From: Chitinophaga filiformis
Lineage (GTDB): Bacteria; Bacteroidota; Bacteroidia; Chitinophagales; Chitinophagaceae
Length of the DNA stretch: 64,000 bases
Reading direction: 5' to 3'
Assembly: GCF_900102545.1 (NCBI RefSeq)
Contig: NZ_FNBN01000003.1
Span: 1 to 64,000 of the forward strand
Shown: positions 43,645-52,660 of the stretch, piece by piece
How positions within the stretch are numbered: position 1 is the first letter of the stretch
How the letters are laid out: each line of letters opens with the position of its first letter
The notes under the pieces: model-generated
The model's input: only the letters and a program-made list of their open reading frames with translations
What the model was told of the DNA's origin: nothing
Databases searched by the model: none
Made by a program: the position numbers and the translations under genes

Positions 43645-44715
43645 TTAATCCTCGAGAGGTCTGGCACTTACATATCGCCTCCATTTTTCCAGCACGGCCT
43701 TAAAATCTTCGGGTAACGGACTCTCAAAGTGCATAGGTTTCCTGGTACGTGGATGTATGAAACCCAATGTTTTCGCATGCAGGGCATGGCGAGGCATGAT
43801 TTCGAAGCAGTTTTCCACAAACTGCTTGTATTTGGCAAAGACGGTCCCCTTCAGGATGCGGTCTCCCCCGTAAGTATCGTCGTTGAATAGGGAATGCCCG
43901 ATGTGCTGCATGTGTACCCTGATCTGGTGGGTACGTCCTGTTTCCAGCCGGCATTCAATGAGTGTCACATAGTTATAACGTTCCAGCACCTTGTAATGGG
44001 TGATGGCTTCCTTACCATATTCTCCATCCGGATAGGCATCCATGATCTTGCGGAAACGCTGGTGACGTCCTACGTGGGCCTCGATGGTTCCCTCATCTTC
44101 TTCAAAATCACCCCATACGAGGGCCATATAACGGCGTTGAACGGTATGGTCGAAGAACTGTTTGGCCAGGTCATTCATTGCCTTGTCCGACTTGGCAACA
44201 ACGAGTAATCCACTTGTATTCTTGTCAATACGGTGTACCAGTCCGAAGCGGGGAATAGCTGGTTCGGGTACCGGTGTGGTGGTACGATCGCCCAGATACC
44301 AGGCCAGTCCGTTCACCAGGGTCCCGGTATAATTACCGCAGCCTGGATGGACTACCATTCCTGGTAACTTGTTGATTATCATTAAATCTTCATCCTCATA
44401 AACGATGTCCAGCGGGATCTCCTCAGGAATCACTTCCGTATTCTCCGGGTTTTTATTGGAAAAAACCACAATACGGTCGTGCGCCTTCACCTTATAGTTG
44501 GACTTCACCGGTTTATCATTGACGATGACCATGCCATTGTCACAGGCCTGCTGGATTTTGTTACGGGTAGCCCCTTCCACCCGGTTCATCAGGAACTTGT
44601 CCACCCGTAGTGGTTCCTGTCCCTTGTCCGCCACAATATTTACCCGTTCGTACAGCTCCTCGCTGCCTTCACCATTTTCCAGTTCATCTTCAAGCTCAAT
44701 CAGTTCTTCCGCCAT
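43645..44715 (-). CDS. rluD: RluA/RluD-family 23S rRNA pseudouridine synthase
   Basis: 356 aa. An N-terminal S4 RNA-binding domain (about 34-95; LRVDKFLMNRVEGATRNKIQ) precedes the catalytic domain with FGLVHRIDKNTSGLLVVAKS, where Asp of HRIDK is the catalytic residue. Further landmarks are VVHPGCGNYTGTLVNGL and LETGRTHQIRVHMQHIGHSL. S4 plus RluA-type catalysis matches RluC/RluD, which modify the large-subunit rRNA. The RluD assignment is the usual one in this phylum but not proven. A TACCTTTG -7 box lies at 44741-44734, 19 bp upstream. Confidence 0.92.
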   Translation of the reverse strand: MAEELIELEDELENGEGSEELYERVNIVADKGQEPLRVDKFLMNRVEGATRNKIQQACDNGMVIVNDKPVKSNYKVKAHDRIVVFSNKNPENTEVIPEEIPLDIVYEDEDLMIINKLPGMVVHPGCGNYTGTLVNGLAWYLGDRTTTPVPEPAIPRFGLVHRIDKNTSGLLVVAKSDKAMNDLAKQFFDHTVQRRYMALVWGDFEEDEGTIEAHVGRHQRFRKIMDAYPDGEYGKEAITHYKVLERYNYVTLIECRLETGRTHQIRVHMQHIGHSLFNDDTYGGDRILKGTVFAKYKQFVENCFEIMPRHALHAKTLGFIHPRTRKPMHFESPLPEDFKAVLEKWRRYVSARPLED

Positions 44716-44733
44716 GAGGATTCAAAATTTTTG

Positions 44734-44741
44734 CAAAGGTA
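44734..44741 (-). promoter_or_regulatory. -7 box of the pseudouridine synthase gene (TACCTTTG)
   Basis: The minus strand reads TACCTTTG, an exact TAnnTTTG match, 18 bases before the ATG at 44715. No clear -33 element. Confidence 0.5.
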
Positions 44742-44853
44742 AGGATTGCTGGTCGCATGTCCACAGGTTGGGACAGGATATGGTTTGTCCCGGTCCTGAT
44801 TCCGTCTTTTTTTAGCTCTGAATCCGTTCTATGTAGCATTCGTTTTCTATATC

Positions 44854-44962
44854 TCCATATCGCTATACCGTCATCTGGATATCACTTTACCGGCATATGT
44901 ATATCCCTTCGATATAGAGATGTCGGTGAAATGATATGGAAATGCCGGTAAAGTGATATGGA
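44854..44962. repeat. Four-copy 21-bp repeat cluster in opposing orientation (REP-like)
   Basis: Two direct copies at 44854-44874 and 44876-44896 are followed by two inverted copies at 44920-44940 and 44942-44962. Core TCCATATC..T.TACCG.CAT; copies differ at two or three positions. The second and fourth can pair over at least 18 bp. Short outer arms (TGTAGCAT near 44832, ATGCTACA near 44977) extend the symmetry. It lies in the noncoding gap between the rluD-type gene and lipB. Confidence 0.8.
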
Positions 44963-45180
44963 CGATTCGAAGAAAGATGCTACAATGAAGCATTCCTGAT
45001 GGGCATTTTTGACGAATCGTTTGGCCCAGGGAGAAAGACGATATATTTCAAGAGATAGGCTATGGGAGGGAATTTTAACTGGTGATGTTAGAATCTGGGT
45101 TGTTTCCACAGTTGGAATACGCTGTTCCTGGCGGAGCGCAGCAGGGGCGAAGTCAGCGTAACCGTGATGAACTAATTCCG

Positions 45181-45188
45181 TACTTTTG
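45181..45188 (+). promoter_or_regulatory. -7 box of lipB (TACTTTTG)
   Basis: TACTTTTG matches TAnnTTTG and lies 10 bases before the ATG at 45199, implying a leader of only a few nucleotides. Confidence 0.5.
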
Positions 45189-45198
45189 TGCCTGCAAT

Positions 45199-45915
45199 AT
45201 GAACAAGAAGATCCACACGAACGACCTGGGAATCATTGATTATCAGAAGGCCTGGGATTACCAGGAGCAGCTTTTACAGGAGAATGTACGTATCAAGCAG
45301 GCATTGGCAAAAGGGGAGATACCGCCTGGTCAGGCAAAGGAAACGACCCATTACCTGTTGTTCTGCGGGCACCCGCATATTTACACCCTGGGGAAGAGCG
45401 GCCATATGGAGAACCTGTTGCTGGATGATCATCAGCTGCAGGACAAAGGTATCAGCTTTGCAAACACTAACCGGGGGGGAGACATCACCTATCATGGGCC
45501 TGGCCAGGTAGTAGGATATCCCATCCTGGACCTGGAACATTTCTTTACCGATATTGGCAAATACCTGCGTTTCCTGGAGGAAGTGATCATCCGTACGCTG
45601 GCAGATTATGGCGTTAAGGGCGATCGCTCACCGGGTGAAACCGGCGTATGGCTGGACCCTCATGATCCCGCCCGTGCCCGTAAGATCTGCGCTATGGGCG
45701 TACGCTGCAGCCGCTGGGTAACCATGCACGGCTTTGCCCTGAATGTAAACACCGATCTGAACTATTTTGGCAATATTGTACCCTGTGGCATCTCGGACAA
45801 GAAGGTAGCTTCCCTGCATGAAGAGTTAGGGCGCGAAGTGCCTGAAGCCGAGGTAAAGGCCAAAATAAGCAAATACTTCGCAGAAGTGTTTGAAGCTGAA
45901 ATGATTATGGACTGA
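45199..45915 (+). CDS. lipB: Octanoyl-[acyl-carrier protein]:protein octanoyltransferase (lipoate biosynthesis)
   Basis: 238 aa. Conserved LipB block NRGGDITYHGPGQVVGYPIL (91-110). Catalytic Lys162 is in RKICAMGVRCSRWVTMHGFA and nucleophile Cys196 in GNIVPCGISDKKVASL. The enzyme moves octanoate from ACP to lipoyl domains in the cytoplasm, before LipA inserts sulfur. ATG 45199 (MNKKIHTNDLGIIDY) was chosen. The frame is open upstream to 45082, but the extra residues are unlike the family and cross the -7 box. lipA is not adjacent. Confidence 0.95.
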   Translation: MNKKIHTNDLGIIDYQKAWDYQEQLLQENVRIKQALAKGEIPPGQAKETTHYLLFCGHPHIYTLGKSGHMENLLLDDHQLQDKGISFANTNRGGDITYHGPGQVVGYPILDLEHFFTDIGKYLRFLEEVIIRTLADYGVKGDRSPGETGVWLDPHDPARARKICAMGVRCSRWVTMHGFALNVNTDLNYFGNIVPCGISDKKVASLHEELGREVPEAEVKAKISKYFAEVFEAEMIMD

Positions 45916-46013
45916 GGGTAAAAACAAAGGACAGAGAATGTATCTGCATTCCTGCCCTTAGTATAAAGAAGTAAATTGTTTGCAATCAATTAATTACGGC
46001 TGATATCAGCAGA

Positions 46014-46787
46014 TCAGTTCCGGTAATTCAGCGGAATGAACAGGTTCCATTTCTCATAAGGTTTACCATTCTGTAAAATCTCGAAGTTGAACCAGCCTGC
46101 GTGCAGGAAGATGGCTTTCTCGAGTATCAGGAATGGCTCTTTTACCTCATCGATCTCAAACAGGAAGGACCCGTCGGGTTCGAAGAATTTTACACTGTAT
46201 TTTTTATCAGGAGCATCCGGTAGTTTAATGTTTACATTCCCATCAGCGGTGGTGTAAACATAGTTGGATGGATGCCATACTATTTTTTCTTCTTTAGGAG
46301 GTGCATTTTTCTCTTTTGTAGTTGAATTAGGATTAGTATTCACACCAGCCTCTTTAGCGGCTGCAATCGCCTCTTTTACATCAGCCAGCTGTAATTTCTT
46401 GCTGCCGTCAATAGTACTATCCGGAATAGCCAATACGATATTCGAGTAAAGGTAGCGCCCGTTATTGAACTGAACGAACAGGCGGTAGTAGTTGGAACCA
46501 GGCAAAGGTTTGACGTCCTGGTAATTAATCCTGAGTTCGTTCGGATTACTCACAAGACCAATTGTACTAAAGTTCAGCACACTATCCAGGGAGCGCTGTA
46601 CCCCGATAAATTTTACATCCCTGAAACCAGACAGGAGCTCAAGCTGGATCTTGCCTGTTTTAATCAGTGCAGAGAAGTTTGGAAATACTGGTGGCGTTGT
46701 GGTAGTCTGTGCCTTGACTGAAAATCCTGACGTTATAAAGACTGCAAAAAATACTGCGAATAGAATAGTACGCGACAACTGCTTCAT
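46014..46787 (-). CDS. Secreted protein of unknown function
   Basis: 257 aa. Signal peptide MKQLSRTILFAVFFAVFITS ending near VKAQ. The mature part begins with a T-rich stretch and FSALIKTGKIQLELLSGFRD. It has Ig-like patterns (NYYRLFVQFNNGRYLYSNIV; KYSVKFFEPDGSFLFEIDEV), suggesting two beta-sandwich domains joined by a charged linker (about 130-170; AAKEAGVNTNPNSTTKEKNA). This resembles T9SS cargo-type or adhesin-like accessory proteins, but no sorting domain is visible. Function not recognised. Monocistronic on the minus strand. Confidence 0.75.
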   Translation of the reverse strand: MKQLSRTILFAVFFAVFITSGFSVKAQTTTTPPVFPNFSALIKTGKIQLELLSGFRDVKFIGVQRSLDSVLNFSTIGLVSNPNELRINYQDVKPLPGSNYYRLFVQFNNGRYLYSNIVLAIPDSTIDGSKKLQLADVKEAIAAAKEAGVNTNPNSTTKEKNAPPKEEKIVWHPSNYVYTTADGNVNIKLPDAPDKKYSVKFFEPDGSFLFEIDEVKEPFLILEKAIFLHAGWFNFEILQNGKPYEKWNLFIPLNYRN

Positions 46788-47132
46788 AGATGCTAATTCC
46801 TGTAACCATACTTCCCAATGCCTTCAGTTTTCACAAAAAACACTGGTTTTCCTCTTAAGTTGGCAAAAATAATGAATAGACGACTGAAAATAGTGAACGG
46901 CGTAAATATAAACAATTCCACTATATGGAGATAGTGTACCAAAGTGCTATTAACAAAGCTTTTAACAAATGAAAGAAGAGCCCGGAAGCAAAATGATGCC
47001 TATCCATACTATCCAAACACTATCCCAACGTCTGCCAGTTTCAACATACGTTGTTTTACCTGTTCATGTATACCGGCAATCATGCGTCCTCTGTTCGCCA
47101 ATACATACTATCCCAATACTATCCTGAACTTA
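46788..47132. other. Intergenic with short CTATCC repeats
   Basis: 345 bp. The phrase ACTATCC recurs around 47009, 47020, 47107 and 47117, in two small clusters about 100 bp apart. The spacing is irregular, and no hairpin, promoter match or coding signal was recognised. Confidence 0.4.
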
Positions 47133-47720
47133 TTATTCCTCAGCTGCAGGAACATCTAAACTGCGTGATAAGCTTCCTCCCTTATTCTGGACAAACACCT
47201 GATTGAACTGTGCTGATCTCGGGATGCTGAACAGCATAACTCTCTTCTGCGGCGCCGGTGCTCCGAAAACAGGGCCTTCGTCTGCAAGCAGATAAAAGGG
47301 AATGGTAAGCTTACAGTTCTCTGTGTAAGCACTATCTATGGTGAGCTTTGTACTTATGTCAATCCATTCATTAGGATAACTGGGGTTGGGCGTTCTGTTA
47401 TCGACAAGAATGGCGACCAGCCAGTTATCTTTGAAATTTAAGGACGGAGGAGTACTGTCAGCCGGAATGGGAGGCCTCATAAGATACTGATCGAATTCTT
47501 CCTTCGTATTGAACGACTCAATATTCAGCAGCAGCGTGAGTTCTTTTCCTGGTTTCAGCTCATATCCTTTAACGGTATCCAGTGTGAAACTATGCTTGCT
47601 GGAATCTGTACATACAACAGGCGTTCTGGTCTTTGCTTTCTTCTGCTGGCCGGAACCGCATGCATACAGACTGAATACTGAAAATAATAAGGGTAAAAGG
47701 GATCTGCGAAATAATATCAT
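47133..47720 (-). CDS. Lipoprotein of unknown function
   Basis: 195 aa from ATG 47720, which starts a clean lipoprotein signal (MILFRRSLLPLLFSVFSLYA, Cys21). An upstream ATG at 47747 would only add polar residues. The mature protein is small and soluble, with GYELKPGKELTLLLNIESFN and DNWLVAILVDNRTPNPSYPN, apparently beta-rich. No catalytic motif was recognised. It lies 62 bp downstream of the PLP-enzyme gene in the same direction, so co-transcription is possible. Confidence 0.7.
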   Translation of the reverse strand: MILFRRSLLPLLFSVFSLYACGSGQQKKAKTRTPVVCTDSSKHSFTLDTVKGYELKPGKELTLLLNIESFNTKEEFDQYLMRPPIPADSTPPSLNFKDNWLVAILVDNRTPNPSYPNEWIDISTKLTIDSAYTENCKLTIPFYLLADEGPVFGAPAPQKRVMLFSIPRSAQFNQVFVQNKGGSLSRSLDVPAAEE

Positions 47721-47782
47721 AGGTCGGGATGCAGTTTGTGAAAGCAAGATACGCAGAATATAAAATACACAGAATACCGATA

Positions 47783-48676
47783 TCAGGTAGCAGCACTGTT
47801 TACAGGAATAGGATTACCCTGCAAACCTCCAGTATGAATGAGCAATACATTACTACCAGCAGGATACACACCATCCAGCACATCCTGTCTGAAACCCATC
47901 AATAATTTCCCCGTATACACTATATCCAGGGGGATCTGTGTCTCCTCATAAAACTGCCGGATGAACTCCGTTAATGCAGGAGTCACCTTTGCATATCCAC
48001 CACCATGATGCTGATGCAGCAATTGCCAGTGGGGCAGGGGAGCAGAAGCCAATAATAATTGTATCTCTTGTTCCAGGTAAGCGGCACCTTTGAGCACCAC
48101 ATAACCACGTATTTCCTGTTGCAGCGCCGCACTGTTGATAAGGCCAGCCAGCGTAGTACCTGTACCTACCGCACATGCAATATGTGTAAAGGAAGGATCA
48201 TTCACCAGTGAAAGGATCTCTTCGCATCCCTTTGCTCCCAGCGCATTATTACCACCTTCAGGCACCACATAAGCATCCCGATAAAGTGCTTGCCAGTCAG
48301 TCTCATTCTTAAGACGGTAAGCCTCTCTACTAATAAAACGTAACTCCATTCCCTTTAATGAAGCCTCCTGCAACGTATGACTTAACACCGGCGGTTGTTC
48401 TCCCCTGATAACACCGGTACAGGCAATGCCAGCAAGTTTACATGCAGCAGCAGTAGCAGCAATATGATTAGAATAAGCGCCTCCAAAAGTAAGTATCCGT
48501 GTCTTCCGCTCTGTAAAAGCCGCCTCAAGATTATAACGCAGTTTAAACCACTTATTGCCCGACACCTCGGGATGCAGCAGATCCAGACGCAGCACTGAAG
48601 CCCGTATGTTATCCGGCAGCCATGAAGGAGAAATGGTTTGCAGTATAATGTTGTTATAGTCGAATTGTATGTTCAT
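47783..48676 (-). CDS. PLP-dependent deaminase, D-cysteine desulfhydrase/ACC deaminase family
   Basis: 297 aa, beta-family (fold type II) PLP enzyme. The Schiff-base lysine is expected in SGNKWFKLRYNLEAAF (about 37-52). RILTFGGAYSNHIAATAAAC is the substrate/PLP loop typical of ACC deaminase and D-cysteine desulfhydrase, and GTGTTLAGL is the phosphate-binding turn. The two activities cannot be separated by eye. True ACC deaminases have additional Lys/Tyr signatures that I cannot confirm, so desulfhydration of D-cysteine is at least as likely. Cytoplasmic. Neighbours give no pathway hint. Confidence 0.85.
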   Translation of the reverse strand: MNIQFDYNNIILQTISPSWLPDNIRASVLRLDLLHPEVSGNKWFKLRYNLEAAFTERKTRILTFGGAYSNHIAATAAACKLAGIACTGVIRGEQPPVLSHTLQEASLKGMELRFISREAYRLKNETDWQALYRDAYVVPEGGNNALGAKGCEEILSLVNDPSFTHIACAVGTGTTLAGLINSAALQQEIRGYVVLKGAAYLEQEIQLLLASAPLPHWQLLHQHHGGGYAKVTPALTEFIRQFYEETQIPLDIVYTGKLLMGFRQDVLDGVYPAGSNVLLIHTGGLQGNPIPVNSAAT

Positions 48677-48756
48677 TTAAAGGCAAAAAAACTAGAAAAC
48701 GAAAACCAGAAACCGGACCCCTCGCCACCACTCAAAACTCAGGAAGAGCAACGGTT

Positions 48757-48786
48757 TTAGGTGGAGACCTAAGGGCCTTAGCCCTT
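48757..48786. other. Two overlapping small hairpins between GH20 and the PLP enzyme
   Basis: TTAGGT/ACCTAA (48757-48762, 48767-48772) and AAGGGC/GCCCTT (48771-48776, 48781-48786) share two bases, so only one can form fully. The position after the GH20 stop on the minus strand suggests a terminator, but there is no T-tract. Confidence 0.35.
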
Positions 48787-48807
48787 GGAGCCTGATACGA
48801 TCAGAAA

Positions 48808-51105
48808 TCACTGCCCCGTATACAACACCTCCGCCGGATTCAGCTTCTCCCGATCTCTATAAATCCCCGCATCCAACCAAGCTCCGCTCCCAACATTAAA
48901 GTACTGTACTCTGATCTTGTGCAATCCTTTCCGCAAAGGTAAGAACCCGCTCCTGTCCTGCAGGTCATGCTGCCCATCATTATCCACCACAACCTGATCA
49001 TCCACATAAAACACCGCCCCATCATCACTATTCAGATGAAACTCATACAAATCATCCGCAGGTATTTTAACATACCCGTTAAAGGTAACACCACCATTCT
49101 TCAACGACAAAGGACGGATATCTATAGCCGGTAACACCCCGGAACTATCGCCGGTAACCGGCAACTGACGGGCATTTACAAACGTATCACTAACACGTGA
49201 AAACTGTACCCCTTTCTTCCCCGGCTTAACAGTCAACGCAGGCAGATAAGGCTTACGTACATAAGTAGCACTATACAGAGGACTGATACGTCCCGAAGGC
49301 AACACTACAATACACTGCACAAGCGAACTACCATTCTCGGGAACAGCAAGCATAAAGGGCTGTGTATATACTTTGCTCTGTTTACCTGGTTGCGTGCCAT
49401 CAGTAGTATAGTAGATAAAACTACCCTTCACAGGAGGTTTCAAAGTTACCGTCACAGTAGGAGTAGTCACTACCTTACTCTCGAGTCCCACTGGCTCCGG
49501 AATACGGAAATTAACGCCTGCACTATTGAGTCGCGCCAGTTCCAGCGGTAATTTACGCATGAAACGAAGGTAGTTCTTCTTACCTGGCTGTGACCATGCA
49601 ATTTCCGACAAAGCCAATGCCCGCGGCCATGTCATGTAGTCCAGCATCTGCTGATCAGGAATAAACTCTGTCCATATATTGGCCTGCACACCTTTGATGT
49701 ACTGCCGTTCAGCAGGCGTCAAGGAACCCGGTAAAGGCTCGTAGTTATAGACAGTTTTAAGCGGAAGATACGCAGCTGCATTGAGTGGTTCAGTAGCAGG
49801 CTGGCCCTGTGTATAATCGAAGTATAGATAAGTATTCGGCGTCATGATCACATCATGTTGTTGTCTGGCAGCAGCAATACCACCTTCTTCACCACGCCAG
49901 CTCATAACAGTAGCATTAGGGGCAAGACCGCCTTCCAGTATCTCATCCCATCCGATGATACTCCTACCTTTGCTGTTCACAAATTTCTCCATACGGTTGA
50001 TGAAATAACTCTGCAATGCATGTTCATCTTTCAATCCCAGCTTCTTAATCAGCTGCTGCACTTCAGCAGATTCTTTCCAACGATCCTTGAGACATTCATC
50101 ACCACCGATGTGAATGTACTTAGAAGGAAAGAGATCCATTACTTCTGTCAGTACATCCTGCAGGAAAGTAAACACTGAATCATTCGCAGGATTTAATACA
50201 TCTTTCGAAATGCCCCATGTAGTACGTACTTCATAAGGACCACCGGTATTACCAAACTGTGGATAAGCCGCCAGTACCGCCTGAGAATGTCCCGGCATTT
50301 CTATTTCAGGAATGATAGTGATATTTCTTTCAGCTGCATATTTTACAATATCGCGCACTTCATCCTGTGTATAATAGCCGCCGTAAGGCTTACCATCATA
50401 AGTAGTACTGCGACGGTGATGCCCTACGATCGTTTCTTTTCTGACAGCGGCAATTTCCTGCAGGCGCGGATACTTTTTGATCTCAATACGCCAGCCCTGG
50501 TCTTCTGTAAGATGCCAGTGGAAGCGGTTGAATTTATACTGCACCAGCATGTCAATGAACTGCTTGACAGCAGCAGGAGGGAAGAAGTGCCGGCCCACAT
50601 CCAGCATCATCCCACGATAGGCAAACCGGGGATGATCCTGGATCCTGACACCGGGTAAATGAATCGCGGCATGAGCTGATGGAATCCCTTTATTCAAAGG
50701 GAATAACTGCATTAAGGTTTGCAAACCATACAACAATCCACCGGCATCGCCCTGCAGATAAACGCGGCCGGTATTCACTTCCAGTATATAACCATCTGTT
50801 TTACCAGTACTGGCTTCCACCAGTACGATCAGCGGGTATGTGGCCTCTACAGGCTCTTTTGAATACCCGTTTGCAGGCAGTTTAAAATTATAATTGCGTT
50901 GCAGAAAATCATTCAGAAAACCAGCTACTTTACCCGCTGCCTGACTGCTGTAATGTATTTCCGCTCTTTCATTCAGTACAAAGCTTCCGGGCATGGAGTT
51001 GAGCAACACCGGTTCAGGAATGATGGTGACATCGCCTGTTTTCAGCTGTGCCATTCCGTTAAGGAAGCAGAGTGCCATGAGCGTCGACAAGAATAATTTT
51101 TTCAT
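48808..51105 (-). CDS. Beta-N-acetylhexosaminidase, GH20, with C-terminal PA14-like domain
   Basis: 765 aa. Signal peptide MKKLFLSTLMALCFLNGMAQ. GH20b N-terminal domain about 25-150. Catalytic (beta/alpha)8 barrel about 155-500, with FAYRGMMLDVGRHFFPP, RFHWHLTEDQGWRIEIKKYP and YIHIGGDECLKDRWK, where the Asp-Glu pair near residue 334 is catalytic. An Fn3/chitobiase C-like domain follows (about 540-620; GSFIYYTTDGTQPGKQSKVY). A PA14-type carbohydrate-binding domain ends the protein (about 650-765; FHLNSDDGAVFYVDDQVVVD). It cleaves terminal GlcNAc/GalNAc in the periplasm or at the cell surface. It sits directly downstream of the fucosidase. Confidence 0.95.
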   Translation of the reverse strand: MKKLFLSTLMALCFLNGMAQLKTGDVTIIPEPVLLNSMPGSFVLNERAEIHYSSQAAGKVAGFLNDFLQRNYNFKLPANGYSKEPVEATYPLIVLVEASTGKTDGYILEVNTGRVYLQGDAGGLLYGLQTLMQLFPLNKGIPSAHAAIHLPGVRIQDHPRFAYRGMMLDVGRHFFPPAAVKQFIDMLVQYKFNRFHWHLTEDQGWRIEIKKYPRLQEIAAVRKETIVGHHRRSTTYDGKPYGGYYTQDEVRDIVKYAAERNITIIPEIEMPGHSQAVLAAYPQFGNTGGPYEVRTTWGISKDVLNPANDSVFTFLQDVLTEVMDLFPSKYIHIGGDECLKDRWKESAEVQQLIKKLGLKDEHALQSYFINRMEKFVNSKGRSIIGWDEILEGGLAPNATVMSWRGEEGGIAAARQQHDVIMTPNTYLYFDYTQGQPATEPLNAAAYLPLKTVYNYEPLPGSLTPAERQYIKGVQANIWTEFIPDQQMLDYMTWPRALALSEIAWSQPGKKNYLRFMRKLPLELARLNSAGVNFRIPEPVGLESKVVTTPTVTVTLKPPVKGSFIYYTTDGTQPGKQSKVYTQPFMLAVPENGSSLVQCIVVLPSGRISPLYSATYVRKPYLPALTVKPGKKGVQFSRVSDTFVNARQLPVTGDSSGVLPAIDIRPLSLKNGGVTFNGYVKIPADDLYEFHLNSDDGAVFYVDDQVVVDNDGQHDLQDRSGFLPLRKGLHKIRVQYFNVGSGAWLDAGIYRDREKLNPAEVLYTGQ

Positions 51106-51132
51106 ATGGATAGTGATTAGTATGATTATTCC

Positions 51133-52473
51133 TTATTCATTCGTCAGAAATCCACCTTTCCCGCGATATAACTTCACAGGGCCATCCAGTTCTACTGCAA
51201 GTACGGTCATGTATTTATCCTGTACGGCAGCGGGAACGTCAATGTACACCAGTCCGGGTACTGCGCTCCAGGATATTTTACCTACAATTTTGTGTGTAAG
51301 CGCTTGTCCGTTACCCACTACGCTGATCTTCTGAATATTGTTGATCAGTCCTTTAACCATTACCTGTCCGCTTACATTACCGGGCAGGAAGAGGTATAAG
51401 GTACTGGAATCTTTTGATAAAGTGGTAGGCCCGTAGAAGTGTCCTGCCGGGATACCCGCTACGGTATTGAAGACAGCAGGCGCGTGTTTTTTATTCCATG
51501 CTCCTAGTTCTTTCAGTACCGTCACTTCCTCTGCAGGAATTGTTCCATCTTCTGCCGGACCGATATCCAACAGCATATTACCGCCATTGCTGATAGCATC
51601 TGCAAAGATGGTAATGACTTCATAAGGCGTCTTGTAATTGGTGTCGTCGGGGTGATAGCCCCAGTTGTTGTTGATGGTCATACAAAGCTCCCACCATTTG
51701 AAGTTAGGACGGGAAACAGGGAAGTTCTGTTCCGGTGTATCATAGTCGCCATATCCCTGTAAACGGCCATTGATGATAGTCAGGGGATTATGGTCTGTAA
51801 GCATCTTTCTCATTTTTACAGCCTCCCATTCTTCGGCACTATGTTCCCAGTCGCCATCAAACCACCACAGATCAGGATTATACTGCTGCATTACTTCTTT
51901 TAGTTGTCCTTCGTAGTAGTTCAGGAAGCGTTGCCAGCGGGCAGGATCTTTTTGAGCATTATAGCGGCTGCTATCTTTGAGGAATTGCGGATAATCTGCA
52001 TAACTCCAGTCGATCAGGGAAAAATAAGCGCCGGCTTTAATCCCTTGTTGCCGTAATGCCGTATATAGTGGGGTGAGTACATCGCGTTTGGCAGGCGTGC
52101 TGTTTGCCATATCCAGCTTACTTAGTTTAGTATCCCATAAAGCCACGCCATCGTGATGCTTGGTAGTGACAACGGCATAGCGGGCGCCGGATTCTTTGAT
52201 CAGGGCGGCCCATTCTTCGGGATGGTAATGCCGGGCGGTAAAGCCTTTCAGCTGTTGCATGTAGTCGGCATAGGTTATCTTTTTGTTGTAAAATGACCAG
52301 GATTCATCTACACCTTTAACGGAATAGATACCCCAGTGAATGAAAATGCCCAGTTTTGCGTCGGCAAACCATTGCATCTTGTCCTGAATAGCTGCTGGCT
52401 GAATGTGTTGCTGGGCGTTGGCGGATTGGAATAGTGAAAGAGTCAGTACTGCTGACGATAGGAATCGTTTCAT
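51133..52473 (-). CDS. Alpha-L-fucosidase, GH29
   Basis: 446 aa from ATG 52473, which starts a signal peptide (MKRFLSSAVLTLSLFQSANA). The open frame to 52626 lacks one. GH29 landmarks: WFADAKLGIFIHWGIYSVKG, AVVTTKHHDGVALWDTKLSK, and YNPDLWWFDGDWEHS containing the Asp nucleophile near residue 204. C-terminal beta-sandwich. It releases alpha-L-fucose from glycans. Its stop is 27 bp before the GH20 start, so the two form a small glycan-trimming operon that fits host- or plant-type N-glycan or mucin breakdown. No SusCD pair is next to it. Confidence 0.94.
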   Translation of the reverse strand: MKRFLSSAVLTLSLFQSANAQQHIQPAAIQDKMQWFADAKLGIFIHWGIYSVKGVDESWSFYNKKITYADYMQQLKGFTARHYHPEEWAALIKESGARYAVVTTKHHDGVALWDTKLSKLDMANSTPAKRDVLTPLYTALRQQGIKAGAYFSLIDWSYADYPQFLKDSSRYNAQKDPARWQRFLNYYEGQLKEVMQQYNPDLWWFDGDWEHSAEEWEAVKMRKMLTDHNPLTIINGRLQGYGDYDTPEQNFPVSRPNFKWWELCMTINNNWGYHPDDTNYKTPYEVITIFADAISNGGNMLLDIGPAEDGTIPAEEVTVLKELGAWNKKHAPAVFNTVAGIPAGHFYGPTTLSKDSSTLYLFLPGNVSGQVMVKGLINNIQKISVVGNGQALTHKIVGKISWSAVPGLVYIDVPAAVQDKYMTVLAVELDGPVKLYRGKGGFLTNE

Positions 52474-52660
52474 TTCTCGTTTACATGAATTAATTACATA
52501 ATAAGCTGGTTTCCTCCGGTTGGTACGGGATTTGTTGTCATGTGGCCCATCAGGCGTAACAGTATGATAACAAAAAGAAGACGTGAAAATAGTTTTAATC
52601 ATTAAATTTATCGCCAGGAAATTCATCCAAAATATGAAAACACAAAAAACAAGTCTATAA

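Noticed and set aside
44854..44962. CRISPR array
   Set aside because: Copies alternate in orientation and have no unique spacers of constant length.
46980..47130. Minisatellite built on CTATCC
   Set aside because: Spacing is irregular and copies are only 7-8 bp, so chance or decayed repeats are more likely.
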